A stretch of 64,000 nucleotides of DNA from Leucothrix pacifica (GTDB lineage: Bacteria > Pseudomonadota > Gammaproteobacteria > Thiotrichales > Thiotrichaceae), in assembly GCF_003172875.1 (NCBI RefSeq), contig NZ_QGKM01000015.1:62001-126000 (forward strand), written 5' to 3'. Under the pieces are notes generated by a model. The model worked only from the letters and a program-made list of their open reading frames with translations. It had not been told where the DNA came from and made no database searches. Within the stretch, counting starts at the first letter, position 1. Every line of letters begins with the position of its first letter. The position numbers and the translations under genes are program-made. Below are positions 26,473 to 36,031 of this stretch, piece by piece.

Positions 26473-27432
26473 CTAATAACGGTAAGTTGCGGTCTCGATT
26501 GCTCCCTGAAGATTTATACAAGCACTCGTAACCAAATAAATGGGTGTCTGCTGAACAAGCTTGCTCATTGTGCCTTTTTTAAGGCAGGCATTCATGAAAT
26601 GTTCTGATTGCATCCATTGCTGTAGCTCTGCGGCTACTCGTCCACCGATATAGACTCCGCCCATTGGCTGATAGAGTAAGGCCAGGTTGCCGACGTAGGC
26701 ACCGTAGGTAATCGCAAATAATTTTAAGGCTCTTTCAGCAGCAGGGTCTTCAGGTGCGCGTTGAATCATTTGTGACACGCTGATATCTGTCTTGGTGCCT
26801 GATTCAGGTTGCTTACAGTAGCGGTATAGTTCTAACAAACCCTCATGGGATAGGATACGCTCATACGAAACATGATTAAAGCGTTTCATTAAATACTCTA
26901 ATAACTCAATCTGCTCTTTGTTGACCGGAGCGAAGTCTACATGCCCACCCTCACTATCATGTTTGGTGAATGCATCTTGCGTATGATCCATCCACGTCAT
27001 GCCTAAACCATGACCTGCACCGGTAACGACACGGATACCACGCTCGCGTTTAATCCCTTCGTTTAACGAGATCAGGTTTTCGTCTGGTGTGATATCGATT
27101 CCACGGGCAGCAGCATCAAAATCACTAATCAGCGCTACTTCATTGATGTAAAACTGTTCACCTAATTGTTTGGCATCCAATGTCCAGTCAAGTCCTTTGA
27201 TGTGGCACTGTTCTTGTTCAACTTTGCCAGCGACAGACACACAAAAGCGCTCGATAAGTGCAGACTTCGCATCAGCATCATGCAGGAATTGCTCGATCAG
27301 TCGTCGCGGACTGACAAACTCGCCAGGCTGATAGTGATGACGAAATAACTCCTGACGTGCACCATCAATTGAGATTTTAAGAAGGACTAGTTCAGCGTGT
27401 TCACAGCTGATATCAGCGGCTAGAATTTTCAT
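26473..27432 (-). CDS. glk: Glucokinase
   Basis: The 319-residue protein belongs to the bacterial hexokinase/Glk group with an actin-like ATPase fold. The phosphate-binding motif ILAADISCEHAELVLL opens the protein, and VVTGAGHGLGMTWMD and GGVYIGGRVA follow. It makes glucose-6-phosphate, which pgi, pgl and glgC-linked steps consume. It lies 75 bases after pgi and just before glgC. The first phosphate motif is less conserved than in E. coli Glk. Confidence 0.88.
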   Translation of the reverse strand: MKILAADISCEHAELVLLKISIDGARQELFRHHYQPGEFVSPRRLIEQFLHDADAKSALIERFCVSVAGKVEQEQCHIKGLDWTLDAKQLGEQFYINEVALISDFDAAARGIDITPDENLISLNEGIKRERGIRVVTGAGHGLGMTWMDHTQDAFTKHDSEGGHVDFAPVNKEQIELLEYLMKRFNHVSYERILSHEGLLELYRYCKQPESGTKTDISVSQMIQRAPEDPAAERALKLFAITYGAYVGNLALLYQPMGGVYIGGRVAAELQQWMQSEHFMNACLKKGTMSKLVQQTPIYLVTSACINLQGAIETATYRY

Positions 27433-27507
27433 ATTAGTTACTCATGGTATTTTTATTATTAGCAAGTATTTATTGTTTTTGTCTAACGTAAGGCGCCCCG
27501 CTTCTTG

Positions 27508-29172
27508 CTAAGCGGGATATACCTTTTCTCTGTAATGTCTGATTAATGTATTAGTTGAAGCATCATGTTGAGTAGTACAGCTAGGTATATGTAATTCTTG
27601 CAATATTCGGTGACTCAAACTATCGCTAAGCTTAACGCCCCACTGATCAAACGGATTAATATTCCATAAAATGCTTTGGGTAAACGTTTTGTGCTCATAA
27701 AGCGCCAGTAATATACCCAGTGATTTGGGACTGACTCGTTCCAGCAATAGCATATTACTCGGATTGTTACCGTCAAAAACACGGTGTGGAATGGTGTTTT
27801 CAGCGTCATGTTGCTGGTAGCTTTCCTGGTCGACTACTGAGAGTGTTTCGTTTAAGGTGCGGCCACGCATTAATGCCTCAGTTTGTGCAACAGCATTGGC
27901 AAATAAACGGTCATGTTGCTCCTGGTGAATGCTGTGCGTACGCATCGAAACAATAAAGTCAGCCGGTATGATCTTATTACCACGGTGAAGTAGTTGATAA
28001 AATGCATGTTGGTTGTCCAAGGCATTACCACCCCAGATAATGGGGCCGGTGGCGTATTCGATTGTCCGGCCAAAGTTATCAACTGAGCGTCCGCAAGTTT
28101 GCATATCCAGCTGTTCAATATGCCGCGGCAGGTCTGCCAGATTATGATCATATGGCAAAATTGCCTGAGTTTCTGCCCCCAGAAAGTTGTTATACCAAAT
28201 TCCGATCAGAGCCAAAATCACCGGCATGTTTTCTTCAAAATCAGCCTGATAAAAATGTTGATCCATTTCATGAGCGCCTTGTAAAAAGTCCATGAAGTGG
28301 CGTGTGCCTATTGAAAGCACGATCGGCAAACCGACTGCTGACCAGGACGCATAGCGATAATCCAGCCAGTCCCAAAGTCGGAAGATATTGTCATCGTGAA
28401 TGCCGAATAAAGTGGCTGCATGATGATTACTTGTCACCGCAATGAAGTGCTGTGCAGTGTTTTGGCCAGACGCTGCCTCAAGTAGCCATTGTTTAGCGAC
28501 TTTAGCATTCGCGATGGTTTCAGGCGTTGTAAATGATTTACTACTGATAATGAAAACAGTGGTGGCAGGATTCAGCTTATTCAGCGTTTCCTGAATCTGA
28601 GCGCCATCTATGTTTGAAACAAAATGCAGTGATAGTGTCGGAATCTGATGGTAAGGCGTCAATGCTTTACAAATACATTCTGGCCCCATGCCTGAACCAC
28701 CGATACTGATATTTACAATGTTGGTAATAGGCTGACCGCTGAAGCCTGTATATTCACGACGATGCAACCGCTCAGTTAACTGCTGCATTTTACTCAGTAA
28801 CTCACTAACCTCTGGCATCACATCGTGACCATCGACCAGTGCAGACTCAGAGCCCGGATTTCTCAGTGCGGTATGGAGTGCAGGGCGTTTATTAATCTGG
28901 CTGAGACCCGCTTGTTGAAACATGCTGTTTATTGCATGGCCGAGATTAGCCTCACGAGCCAACTGGAACAGTAGGGCTAATGTTTTATCGGTAATACAAT
29001 TTTTGGAGTAATCCAGTAGCAACCAGTCAAACTTCAGCGACATCTTTCTATGTCGCTGAGAGTCAATACTGAACAGGCGGCGCATGTGCAGTTGTTTACA
29101 AGACTCCGCGTGTTCAGTAAGAAGTTTATAGGCAGCTAGCTGCGTAAATGAATGACTGTCCTGACGGCTCAT
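27508..29172 (-). CDS. pgi: Glucose-6-phosphate isomerase
   Basis: The 554-residue enzyme interconverts glucose-6-phosphate and fructose-6-phosphate. NISIGGSGMGPE binds the sugar phosphate, and the family signatures near GGNALDNQHAFYQLLHRG (the conserved G-x-x-x-x-N-x-x-x-x-x-Q-L-x-x-x-G type) and SLGILLALYEHKTF are present. The length is typical. Its start overlaps the pgl stop by four bases, so the two are coupled at the head of the operon. Confidence 0.94.
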   Translation of the reverse strand: MSRQDSHSFTQLAAYKLLTEHAESCKQLHMRRLFSIDSQRHRKMSLKFDWLLLDYSKNCITDKTLALLFQLAREANLGHAINSMFQQAGLSQINKRPALHTALRNPGSESALVDGHDVMPEVSELLSKMQQLTERLHRREYTGFSGQPITNIVNISIGGSGMGPECICKALTPYHQIPTLSLHFVSNIDGAQIQETLNKLNPATTVFIISSKSFTTPETIANAKVAKQWLLEAASGQNTAQHFIAVTSNHHAATLFGIHDDNIFRLWDWLDYRYASWSAVGLPIVLSIGTRHFMDFLQGAHEMDQHFYQADFEENMPVILALIGIWYNNFLGAETQAILPYDHNLADLPRHIEQLDMQTCGRSVDNFGRTIEYATGPIIWGGNALDNQHAFYQLLHRGNKIIPADFIVSMRTHSIHQEQHDRLFANAVAQTEALMRGRTLNETLSVVDQESYQQHDAENTIPHRVFDGNNPSNMLLLERVSPKSLGILLALYEHKTFTQSILWNINPFDQWGVKLSDSLSHRILQELHIPSCTTQHDASTNTLIRHYREKVYPA

Positions 29173-29879
29173 GCATCTCCGGTCCAGGCCTCCTTGTCAC
29201 AATAGACACTTGCCTGATTATTGGTTGTTATATTTGTTATCGGCATGTCAACACCACTAATCCAGTCCAACACTCTGTCGTGTTTAGATTGACCAGTGAT
29301 TAAGATCAATATTTGATCATTATTACTGAGGCAGGCTGAACTCAAGCTGACTCGTTCAGGTGGTGGTTTGGGTGCGTTAAGCACAGGAAGTGCGAGTGGT
29401 CCTTCCGGGTAAATATGTCCGGGGAACAGGCTGGCTGTGTGGCCATCTTCACCCATGCCAAGTAACACCATATCAAACTGGCCGACATTCTGAAGTACCT
29501 TGTCATAAGCCGCTGCAGCCGCATCCGAGCCTAACTCAGAGGGTATGAAATGCACTTGGGAGTCTGGTATGGAAACATCATTGAGTAAGCATTCACTTGC
29601 CATCACGCTATTGCGTTCAGCATCGTCTGGTGACAGACAGCGCTCATCACCCAAATAGACGTGCCAATGCTGCCAATCACTGTCTGTCTTAGCTAATAGA
29701 CGATAGATGACTTTGGGTGTGGTGCCGCCAGCAAGTACCAGGTGGAACGCACCTCGTTGACTAATTGCAGACTCTGCCGCGTTGAGGATGTCTTGCGTGG
29801 CTTGTTCAGCCAATACTGTCGCATTGTCAAAGAGCTGCCAGACAGGCTTTGTGAAAGTTGGTGATGCGCTGGTCATCAT
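29169..29879 (-). CDS. pgl: 6-phosphogluconolactonase
   Basis: The 236-residue protein is of the SOL/DevB type (glucosamine-6-phosphate isomerase fold) and hydrolyses 6-phosphogluconolactone. VLAGGTTPKVIYRLLA and LLGMGEDGHTASLFPGH are diagnostic. It is the first gene of the minus-strand run that ends at glgP. Neither zwf nor edd/gnd is in the window, so the partner dehydrogenases are elsewhere. Confidence 0.92.
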   Translation of the reverse strand: MMTSASPTFTKPVWQLFDNATVLAEQATQDILNAAESAISQRGAFHLVLAGGTTPKVIYRLLAKTDSDWQHWHVYLGDERCLSPDDAERNSVMASECLLNDVSIPDSQVHFIPSELGSDAAAAAYDKVLQNVGQFDMVLLGMGEDGHTASLFPGHIYPEGPLALPVLNAPKPPPERVSLSSACLSNNDQILILITGQSKHDRVLDWISGVDMPITNITTNNQASVYCDKEAWTGDA

Positions 29880-30007
29880 GCGTCCCCGAAAATTGATAAA
29901 ACGGGAATGTTCGCATTTGTCAGGAGTGAATGCCAGTCAAGCCATGTGAATCTCAGGTATGCAGATGCGCATGCTTGTACAGATACATCATGAAGTGTAA
30001 ATCAATG

Positions 30008-30718
30008 TCACTCTGCGTTGCTTTGCCCGCGCACCAGTCGTACCAGCAAGCGGTCATTGCGCTCGGAGTTATTGAGGAGGATGTCATCCTGAATCACGGT
30101 GACGACTACCCCTTCATCGTTGACGGTATTCGTCCAATAAGCAAAGTGTTCTTTGAATGGAAAATAGTGTACATCAATCGCTGACTGATCGGTCAGGTCA
30201 GAGCGTGTTGGGTCTACCAGACTCAGTAATTCATCGGCTGTCGGTAAGCGCCAGTCGTTGTAGCCGCAGTAGTTGCTTTGATTAACGCGCTCAGTAAAGG
30301 CATTGGTGTTGCAGTAGCTATCGGGATCATCTGCACGATATCCATAACAACTGGAGTCTATACCCAATAAATCCGGGTTAGTTCTTGCCTGCCCTGAGGG
30401 TGTTTGCTCGGGTTGATACCAGTTGTAGCTGTCATGACCGTGTAGTGCACTGCTAGGGTCGCGCTTTTGCCAGAATAGTTTGGTATCTGCATCTTCAACG
30501 CACTCCCATGTGTGGCTTTCATCAGGCAGACGATTACCATGAGAATCAATCTTGTACAGCTTTTTTGCCTTTGTTGTGAGGTCATCAGTGTTGACCTGTG
30601 CTAAATCTTCACCTGTTGTCTCTGTTGGATGCTCGCCTGAGTAAACGCTGGTAACACTCAGCGTCAGTAAACAACATAGCAGGGTGTTGATCGCATGTAT
30701 CTTATACATTGCTGACAT
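30008..30718 (-). CDS. Exported Lcl/DUF1566-type domain protein
   Basis: The 236-residue protein begins with a signal peptide (about 1-28). The mature part carries a DUF1566 (Lcl C-terminal-like) domain: CYGYRADDPDSYC, then NYCGYNDWRLPTADELLSLV and YFPFKEHFAYWTNT. Such domains occur in surface proteins and adhesins and are related to the FGE/CLec fold. AAGGAA lies 7 bases before the first ATG. It stands alone between pgl and the DUF1287 lipoprotein. Its ligand is unknown. Confidence 0.7.
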   Translation of the reverse strand: MSAMYKIHAINTLLCCLLTLSVTSVYSGEHPTETTGEDLAQVNTDDLTTKAKKLYKIDSHGNRLPDESHTWECVEDADTKLFWQKRDPSSALHGHDSYNWYQPEQTPSGQARTNPDLLGIDSSCYGYRADDPDSYCNTNAFTERVNQSNYCGYNDWRLPTADELLSLVDPTRSDLTDQSAIDVHYFPFKEHFAYWTNTVNDEGVVVTVIQDDILLNNSERNDRLLVRLVRGQSNAE

Positions 30719-30842
30719 GAAAGTTCCTTTTCTTTTGGACAGCTGGGTTTGGTTTTATAAGCGTGTCAAAATTAACGACAAACGTCATGCACTCATTATG
30801 AATTCCTGATGGTTGGTAAAAAAACAGGGACAGGGAGTGTTA

Positions 30843-31685
30843 TCAGGAGTTATCGGGGACTTTGTTACCTTTGTTTGCCGCCTTACTGACTTTCGCTTCC
30901 GGATGATAGCGGTAGTGTCCGGTTATTTTGAAGTCGAACAACATGTCATCAATCACCGGGCCATTACCGATGTTGTGGGCAATTAAATGACGACGGGGGT
31001 CTTCCTCACTCACCATTTCCAGCACAACGCCTATGTGTGGCATTTTGGGGCTAATTTGCCATGTCACCAGATCTCCCGGTTTGTAATTGGTCGGGTCATC
31101 ACTAATTTCAATGGACTCGCCTTTGCGGTCGAAGAAGGTTTGTAAGTTGTAGACACGGCGGTGGTCGATATTGGTATCAGGTCGGCGTAGGCCCCAACGT
31201 CTACGACTGGGGTACTTTTTGAAATGACGCTTGATGTCTTTGTGTACTTCTTCTTGTAAGTCGATACCAAGAGTGCGATATGAGCGGATCACCACATCGG
31301 TACAAACACCAATATCAGAGGGGACATCACCCATGGGATAAGCAATCTTAAGATAGCTGCCATCGTAACGAACCCTGTGCATTGTTCTGGATAGCGCAGC
31401 TTGTGCCAGTTCTTCGGCAAAAGTAAGTGGTATCTCTTCTGGTTCTACAGAGACTGGTAACGGCTCGTCATCGGGAGCATATGGGTCTTCGCGATCACCG
31501 GGTTGGTGAAACCAGCCCTCAGGCATGCGACTAAGGTCTGGCATTTGCTCATGAATGGATGCCAGTGGGGGGATAGCAAGCTCACGTCGTTCCACCAGAT
31601 TTTCTGGTGCTGTTGATTTTGGCTCGCAGCCAACAATCAAAAAGCCTGCAATTGTCACAGGGATAGCGAGTCGGGATACATTCAT
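30843..31685 (-). CDS. DUF1287 lipoprotein, NlpC/P60-like
   Basis: The 280-residue protein has a lipobox, LIVGC, with the modified cysteine at residue 20, so it should be anchored in a membrane facing the periplasm. Residues about 85-265 are a DUF1287 domain. The conserved GVCTDVVIRSYR cysteine, MPHIGVV and AHNIGNG suggest a Cys-His papain-like fold, as in cell-wall hydrolases. Family activity has not been shown, as far as I know. It is divergent from the MerR gene. Confidence 0.8.
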   Translation of the reverse strand: MNVSRLAIPVTIAGFLIVGCEPKSTAPENLVERRELAIPPLASIHEQMPDLSRMPEGWFHQPGDREDPYAPDDEPLPVSVEPEEIPLTFAEELAQAALSRTMHRVRYDGSYLKIAYPMGDVPSDIGVCTDVVIRSYRTLGIDLQEEVHKDIKRHFKKYPSRRRWGLRRPDTNIDHRRVYNLQTFFDRKGESIEISDDPTNYKPGDLVTWQISPKMPHIGVVLEMVSEEDPRRHLIAHNIGNGPVIDDMLFDFKITGHYRYHPEAKVSKAANKGNKVPDNS

Positions 31686-31766
31686 TACCTAAATGTAACG
31701 TCATTTTCTAACTATTCAAGTATTACGCGTTACCATCTGTTAACGATTACCGGTTAGGTTAATTAA

Positions 31767-31802
31767 TTGACGTAAACGTCAATTGAAATTATCATTCTTG
31801 AT
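31767..31802 (+). promoter_or_regulatory. merR promoter and operator, predicted leaderless
   Basis: TTGACG (-35, 31767-31772) and TATCAT (-10, 31790-31795) are 17 bases apart. The -10 ends 7 bases before the merR ATG, so the transcript should begin at or next to the start codon. The palindrome TTGACGT-AA-ACGTCAA (31767-31782) overlaps the -35 and spacer. A similar palindrome lies at the prpE promoter. Confidence 0.65.
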
Positions 31803-32207
31803 ATGGAGAAAAGCATCGATCATTTATATAGCATATCTGAGTTGTCTGACCTGTTCAGTATCAGTGCAAGGACCATCCGGTTCTATGAAACCAAGCAATT
31901 ATTAACACCACGCCGTATAGGCGGCAACCGGGCTTATAGCTATAGCTATAGCGATAAGATTCGGCTGGCATTAATACTGCGTGCAAAACGGTTGGGCTTC
32001 TCTTTGGTAGATATTCGCGAGTACATCGAGTTGTATGACGCTGACCCGGATCACAAAGAGCAAATACAGCTTTTGTTGTCTAAGGTTGAAAGCCGGATGG
32101 ATGATCTGAAGCAGCAGCAAGAAGACTTGATGATTGCGATTCGCGAACTCGAAGACATTGAGTCTCAATGTGTTGAGCAATTAAAGCGCATTGACGGTCA
32201 ATGTTAA
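31803..32207 (+). CDS. MerR-family regulator, LiuR-like
   Basis: The 134-residue protein has a winged helix-turn-helix at its N terminus (YSISELSDLFSISARTIRFYE, with the typical RTIRFYE), a wing RRIGGNRAYS, and a long dimerisation helix (about 75-134). It lacks metal-binding cysteines of the MerR/ZntR kind. GFSLVDIREYIELYD matches LiuR-type regulators, which control branched-chain amino acid and fatty acid catabolism in Proteobacteria. It precedes fadD by 118 bases. The start has no Shine-Dalgarno sequence but lies right behind a strong promoter, so it may be leaderless. Confidence 0.82.
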   Translation: MEKSIDHLYSISELSDLFSISARTIRFYETKQLLTPRRIGGNRAYSYSYSDKIRLALILRAKRLGFSLVDIREYIELYDADPDHKEQIQLLLSKVESRMDDLKQQQEDLMIAIRELEDIESQCVEQLKRIDGQC

Positions 32208-32325
32208 GTCAATTAATCTGGAACTGTGGCTATTAAATAAACGATCAGTTTCTTACAAATTAAACTATAAAATACACAAAAAAGCATTGTTATCTTCATA
32301 CTGTACAGTGCATTGAGGAGTTAAA

Positions 32326-33996
32326 ATGGAAAAAATCTGGCTGGCAAGCTATCCGGACAATGTGGGCCCCGAGATCGATACGAATGAATACTCATCCCTG
32401 AATGACTTGATGAGACAAAGTGTTAGCCGCTTCGGTGACAAGCCTGCATACGAGAATTTGGGTAAACAAATCACGTTTAATGAGCTTGACCAGCTGACTA
32501 CCCAATTTGCTTCCTATCTGACCCATGTCGCAGGGCTGAAAAAGGGCGATCAAATTGCCATTATGCTGCCTAATTTGCTGCAGTATCCGGTGGCCTTATT
32601 CGGGGCATTGCGCGCTGGTCTGATTGTTGTCAACACTAACCCTCTCTATACCGACCGTGAGCTAGAGCATCAATTAAAAGACTCCGGTGCTAAGGCGATT
32701 GTGATTCTGGAAAACTTCGCCCATACATTGGAAGAAGTGGTTTCAAAAACTCAGGTTGAAACCATCATCACCACACAGATTGCTGATTTGGTTGGCTTCC
32801 CTAAATCGTTGCTGGTCAACAGTATCGTTAAATACGTGAAGAAAATGGTTCCGGCGTTTAATTTGCCGACGGCGGTCAAGTTTAACCATGTATTAGCTGA
32901 AGGTAAGAAATACCCCTTCGAAGATGTTGAAATGTCGCATGAAGATATTGCATTCCTGCAATACACCGGTGGTACAACCGGCGTTTCAAAAGGTGCTGCG
33001 CTGACACATCGCAATATGATTGCTAATTTGCTACAGGCTAACGTCTGGGCAAGTGGTGATTTAAAAGAGGGCACTGAACTGGCAATTACTGCACTGCCTC
33101 TGTACCACATCTTTGCCTTAACAGCGAATGCACTATTCAGCATGAAGATTGGTGCGAATAGCTTACTCATCACCAACCCACGGGATATGCCTGGTTTTGT
33201 TAAGACTTTAAAAGGCCGACGTTTTTCTTATATCACAGGTGTAAACACACTGTTTAATGGTTTGATTCACACGCCTGGTTTTGAGCAGTTAGATTTCTCT
33301 GGGCTCAAGCTATCACTAGGTGGTGGCATGGCGGTACAACGTTTTGTTGCTGACGAGTGGAAGCGAATTACTGGTTGTACACTGGTCGAGGCTTATGGTC
33401 TGACTGAAAGTGCACCAGCAGTCTGTATTAACCCTGTGAACCTCAAAGAGTTTAACGGAGCGATTGGTTTACCATTGCCCTCTACTGAAGTGTGTATTCG
33501 GGATGCGGATGGTACAGAACTGGGACTGAATACGCCGGGCGAGCTGTGCGTCAGAGGGCCGCAGGTCATGAAGGGTTATTGGAACCGTCCTGAAGAAACT
33601 GCCAACGTGCTGGATGCAGATGGTTGGTTGAAGACCGGTGATGTCGCTGAGATCGATGAGCAAGGTTTTGTGAAGATTGTCGATCGCCTGAAAGATCTGA
33701 TCATTGTCTCAGGCTTTAATGTCTATCCAAATGAAATTGAAGACGTGGTGGCGAGCCACCCTAAGGTCATGGAAGCTGGTGCGATCGGAGTTGCTGATGA
33801 TAAGTCAGGCGAGGCTGTGCGACTGTTTGTCGTGGCTAATGATGATAGCCTGACAGAGCAGGAAATTAAGGACTATTGTCACACTGAATTGACCGGGTAC
33901 AAACGTCCGAAGCAAATAGTCTTCACTGATGAGCTGCCTAAGAGTAATGTGGGTAAAATACTACGTCGTGAACTTCGTGATAAAGATGTGTCGTAA
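32326..33996 (+). CDS. fadD: Long-chain acyl-CoA synthetase
   Basis: The 556-residue adenylate-forming enzyme activates fatty acids with ATP and CoA. The AMP-binding signature YTGGTTGVSKGAALTH lies near residue 213, VEAYGLTESAPA follows, and the C-terminal lid carries GWLKTGDVAEID and KSNVGKILRREL. Length and the N-terminal EKIWLASYPDNV match proteobacterial FadD. GAGGAG precedes the ATG. The adjacent LiuR-like gene suggests control by that regulator. The products feed beta-oxidation; odd-chain acids yield propionyl-CoA for the prp cluster at 53-62 kb. Confidence 0.93.
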   Translation: MEKIWLASYPDNVGPEIDTNEYSSLNDLMRQSVSRFGDKPAYENLGKQITFNELDQLTTQFASYLTHVAGLKKGDQIAIMLPNLLQYPVALFGALRAGLIVVNTNPLYTDRELEHQLKDSGAKAIVILENFAHTLEEVVSKTQVETIITTQIADLVGFPKSLLVNSIVKYVKKMVPAFNLPTAVKFNHVLAEGKKYPFEDVEMSHEDIAFLQYTGGTTGVSKGAALTHRNMIANLLQANVWASGDLKEGTELAITALPLYHIFALTANALFSMKIGANSLLITNPRDMPGFVKTLKGRRFSYITGVNTLFNGLIHTPGFEQLDFSGLKLSLGGGMAVQRFVADEWKRITGCTLVEAYGLTESAPAVCINPVNLKEFNGAIGLPLPSTEVCIRDADGTELGLNTPGELCVRGPQVMKGYWNRPEETANVLDADGWLKTGDVAEIDEQGFVKIVDRLKDLIIVSGFNVYPNEIEDVVASHPKVMEAGAIGVADDKSGEAVRLFVVANDDSLTEQEIKDYCHTELTGYKRPKQIVFTDELPKSNVGKILRRELRDKDVS

Positions 33997-34028
33997 GTTT
34001 ATGTTTTCAGAGTGAAGTGCTCAGTTAT

Positions 34029-34058
34029 AAAAAAACCCGCTAATTCAGCGGGTTTTTT
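34029..34058. terminator. Bidirectional terminator between fadD and pckA
   Basis: AAAAAACCCGCTAATTCAGC continues into GGGTTTTTT. CCCGCT and AGCGGG form the stem, with an A tract on one side and a T tract on the other. It serves the two convergent genes. Confidence 0.92.
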
Positions 34059-34082
34059 GTTGAGCTAAAATACTACGGTCAC

Positions 34083-35681
34083 TTACAAGGTAGGTCCTGC
34101 TTTAAGCAAAACCTGTCCGGCAGCGTTATCGGTATATTTATCAAAGTTCTCGATAAATAGTTTTGCCAGACTTTCTGCGCGTTTGTTCCATTCTTCCGCG
34201 TCCTCGTAAGTATCGCGAGGATCAAGTATGCCGCTGTCTACATTTGGTAGTGCGGTCGGCACATCGAGATTGAAGTAAGGGACGGTCTTACTCTCTGCGG
34301 TCTCAATGCTGCCATCAAGAATAGCGTTGATGATGCCACGTGTATCTTTAATCGAAATACGCTTGCCAGAACCATTCCAGCCCGTGTTGACCAAATAAGC
34401 TGTTGCACCGGAGTCTTGCATACGCTTAACCAGCGTTTCTGCATATTTCGTTGGGTGTAAGCTTAGGAAAGCAGCACCAAAGCAGGCTGAGAATGTTGGC
34501 GTAGGCTCTGTGATGCCACGTTCAGTTCCGGCAAGCTTCGCCGTAAAGCCCGATAAGAAATGGTACTGCGTTTGCTCAGGTGTCAGTTTAGAAACAGGGG
34601 GCAAAACACCGAAAGCATCAGCTGATAAGAAGATCACTTTCTTAGCAGGGCCACCTCGTGAGTGAGGCTTAACAATGTTTTCAATGTGCTCAATCGGGTA
34701 GGAAACGCGTGTGTTTTCAGTAATTGAGCCGTCATCGTAGTCGATACTTGAATCTTCACGAACCGTCACATTTTCCAATAGTGCATCGCGACGGATCGCA
34801 GCATGGATTTCAGGTTCTGCTTCTGCACTCAGGTTGATGGTTTTAGCATAGCAACCACCTTCAAAGTTAAAGACACCTTCATCATCCCAACCATGCTCAT
34901 CATCACCGATCAGCGCACGCTCGGCATCAGTGGATAGGGTCGTTTTACCGGTACCAGACAGGCCAAAGAAAATCGCCGTATCACCATCTTTACCGACATT
35001 GGCAGAGCAGTGCATAGAAGCAATGCCTTTAAGCGGTAGAAAGTAATTCATCATGGAGAATAAGCCTTTCTTCATCTCACCACCGTACCAGGTACCACCG
35101 ATCAGTTGAATGCCTTTGCTCAGATCAAATGCCACAAAGTTCTCAGAGTTTAGTCCCTGCTTTTCCCAGTTTGGGTTGGTGGTTTTTGCACCATTCATCA
35201 CCACAAAATCAGGTTCAAAATTCTCTAACTCTGCCTCCGGTGGACGGATAAACATGTTTTTAACAAAATGCGCCTGCCATGCCACTTCCGTAATAAAGCG
35301 TACATTTAAGCGTGAATTTTCATTGGCACCACAAAAGGCATCAACCACAAACAATCGTTTGCCGGAGAGTTGCTTACAAACTACAGACTGTAGTTCTTCA
35401 AACACTTCCGGAGTCATTGGCTTGTTGTCGTTTCGTCCTTGATCGGACCACCAAATCGTGTCGCGTGTTACATCATCACGAACGATATATTTGTCTTTAG
35501 GTGAGCGCCCGGTAAAGATGCCGGTATTGACATTAATCGCACCGCTATCAGTAGGGATACCACGCTCATAACCTTCCAGGTCGTCGCGTGTTTCTTCTGC
35601 GTAGAGGGTTTCATAAGAGGGGTTGTAGACTATCTCGGTAACATTCTCAATGCCGTACTTAGAAACGTTAATTATTGTCAT
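34083..35681 (-). CDS. pckA: Phosphoenolpyruvate carboxykinase (ATP)
   Basis: The 532-residue enzyme converts oxaloacetate and ATP to phosphoenolpyruvate, the first step of gluconeogenesis. The P-loop reads [13 protein letters not shown], and the metal and substrate segment includes [14 protein letters not shown] start it at the ATG at 35679-35681 ([12 protein letters not shown]), the family's usual beginning; the longer frame has 28 non-homologous residues. A terminator-like hairpin lies in the leader. It would supply hexose phosphate to the glycogen operon when cells grow on fatty acids or propionate. Confidence 0.94.
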   Translation of the reverse strand: MTIINVSKYGIENVTEIVYNPSYETLYAEETRDDLEGYERGIPTDSGAINVNTGIFTGRSPKDKYIVRDDVTRDTIWWSDQGRNDNKPMTPEVFEELQSVVCKQLSGKRLFVVDAFCGANENSRLNVRFITEVAWQAHFVKNMFIRPPEAELENFEPDFVVMNGAKTTNPNWEKQGLNSENFVAFDLSKGIQLIGGTWYGGEMKKGLFSMMNYFLPLKGIASMHCSANVGKDGDTAIFFGLSGTGKTTLSTDAERALIGDDEHGWDDEGVFNFEGGCYAKTINLSAEAEPEIHAAIRRDALLENVTVREDSSIDYDDGSITENTRVSYPIEHIENIVKPHSRGGPAKKVIFLSADAFGVLPPVSKLTPEQTQYHFLSGFTAKLAGTERGITEPTPTFSACFGAAFLSLHPTKYAETLVKRMQDSGATAYLVNTGWNGSGKRISIKDTRGIINAILDGSIETAESKTVPYFNLDVPTALPNVDSGILDPRDTYEDAEEWNKRAESLAKLFIENFDKYTDNAAGQVLLKAGPTL

Positions 35682-35711
35682 CGTATCTAGAGTCCTGTGG
35701 TTAAAATGTAA

Positions 35712-35739
35712 AACGCCTCGCTTGGCTGGGCGGGGCGTT
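35712..35739 (-). promoter_or_regulatory. Terminator-like hairpin in the pckA leader
   Basis: On the minus strand AACGCCCCGC pairs with GCGAGGCGTT around a short loop and is followed by TTACATTTT. It ends 30 bases before the pckA start. It could be an attenuator or simply a mRNA-stabilising stem. Confidence 0.45.
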
Positions 35740-35897
35740 GTCAGAGTGGAGCAACAAAGCTTCATACTCCATGTAGTCTTTAGCTATTAATTAAAACCAA
35801 CTTGGCTAATCGGGCGTAATTTCAGCTAAAGAGGTTTCAAAGCACAACAATCAGAATGTCATCGGGAGGCTAGGGTAGGAGACTAGTATCCTGACTA

Positions 35898-36031
35898 TTC
35901 CAGTGCGATTAAACTCATATACCCATGCATAGTGAGTACAAAAGCCGTATCAGCGGGTGCTTCTGAAGCAGACGGTAACATAGTATTCAAGGCGCACCAA
36001 CCGCGTAAACTGGTGCCGGGAAGTGTAAGAT
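35898..36031 (-). pseudogene. Possible coding remnant or small ORF
   Basis: The minus-strand frame is open from about 36031 to a TAG near 35898. It reads LPGTSLRGWCALNTM and then LPSASEAPADTAFVL and HGYMSLIALE. The composition is protein-like and contrasts with the AT-rich surroundings. The only ATG candidate is internal and has no clear ribosome binding site. I do not recognise a family; it may be a remnant or a conserved non-coding segment. Confidence 0.2.
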
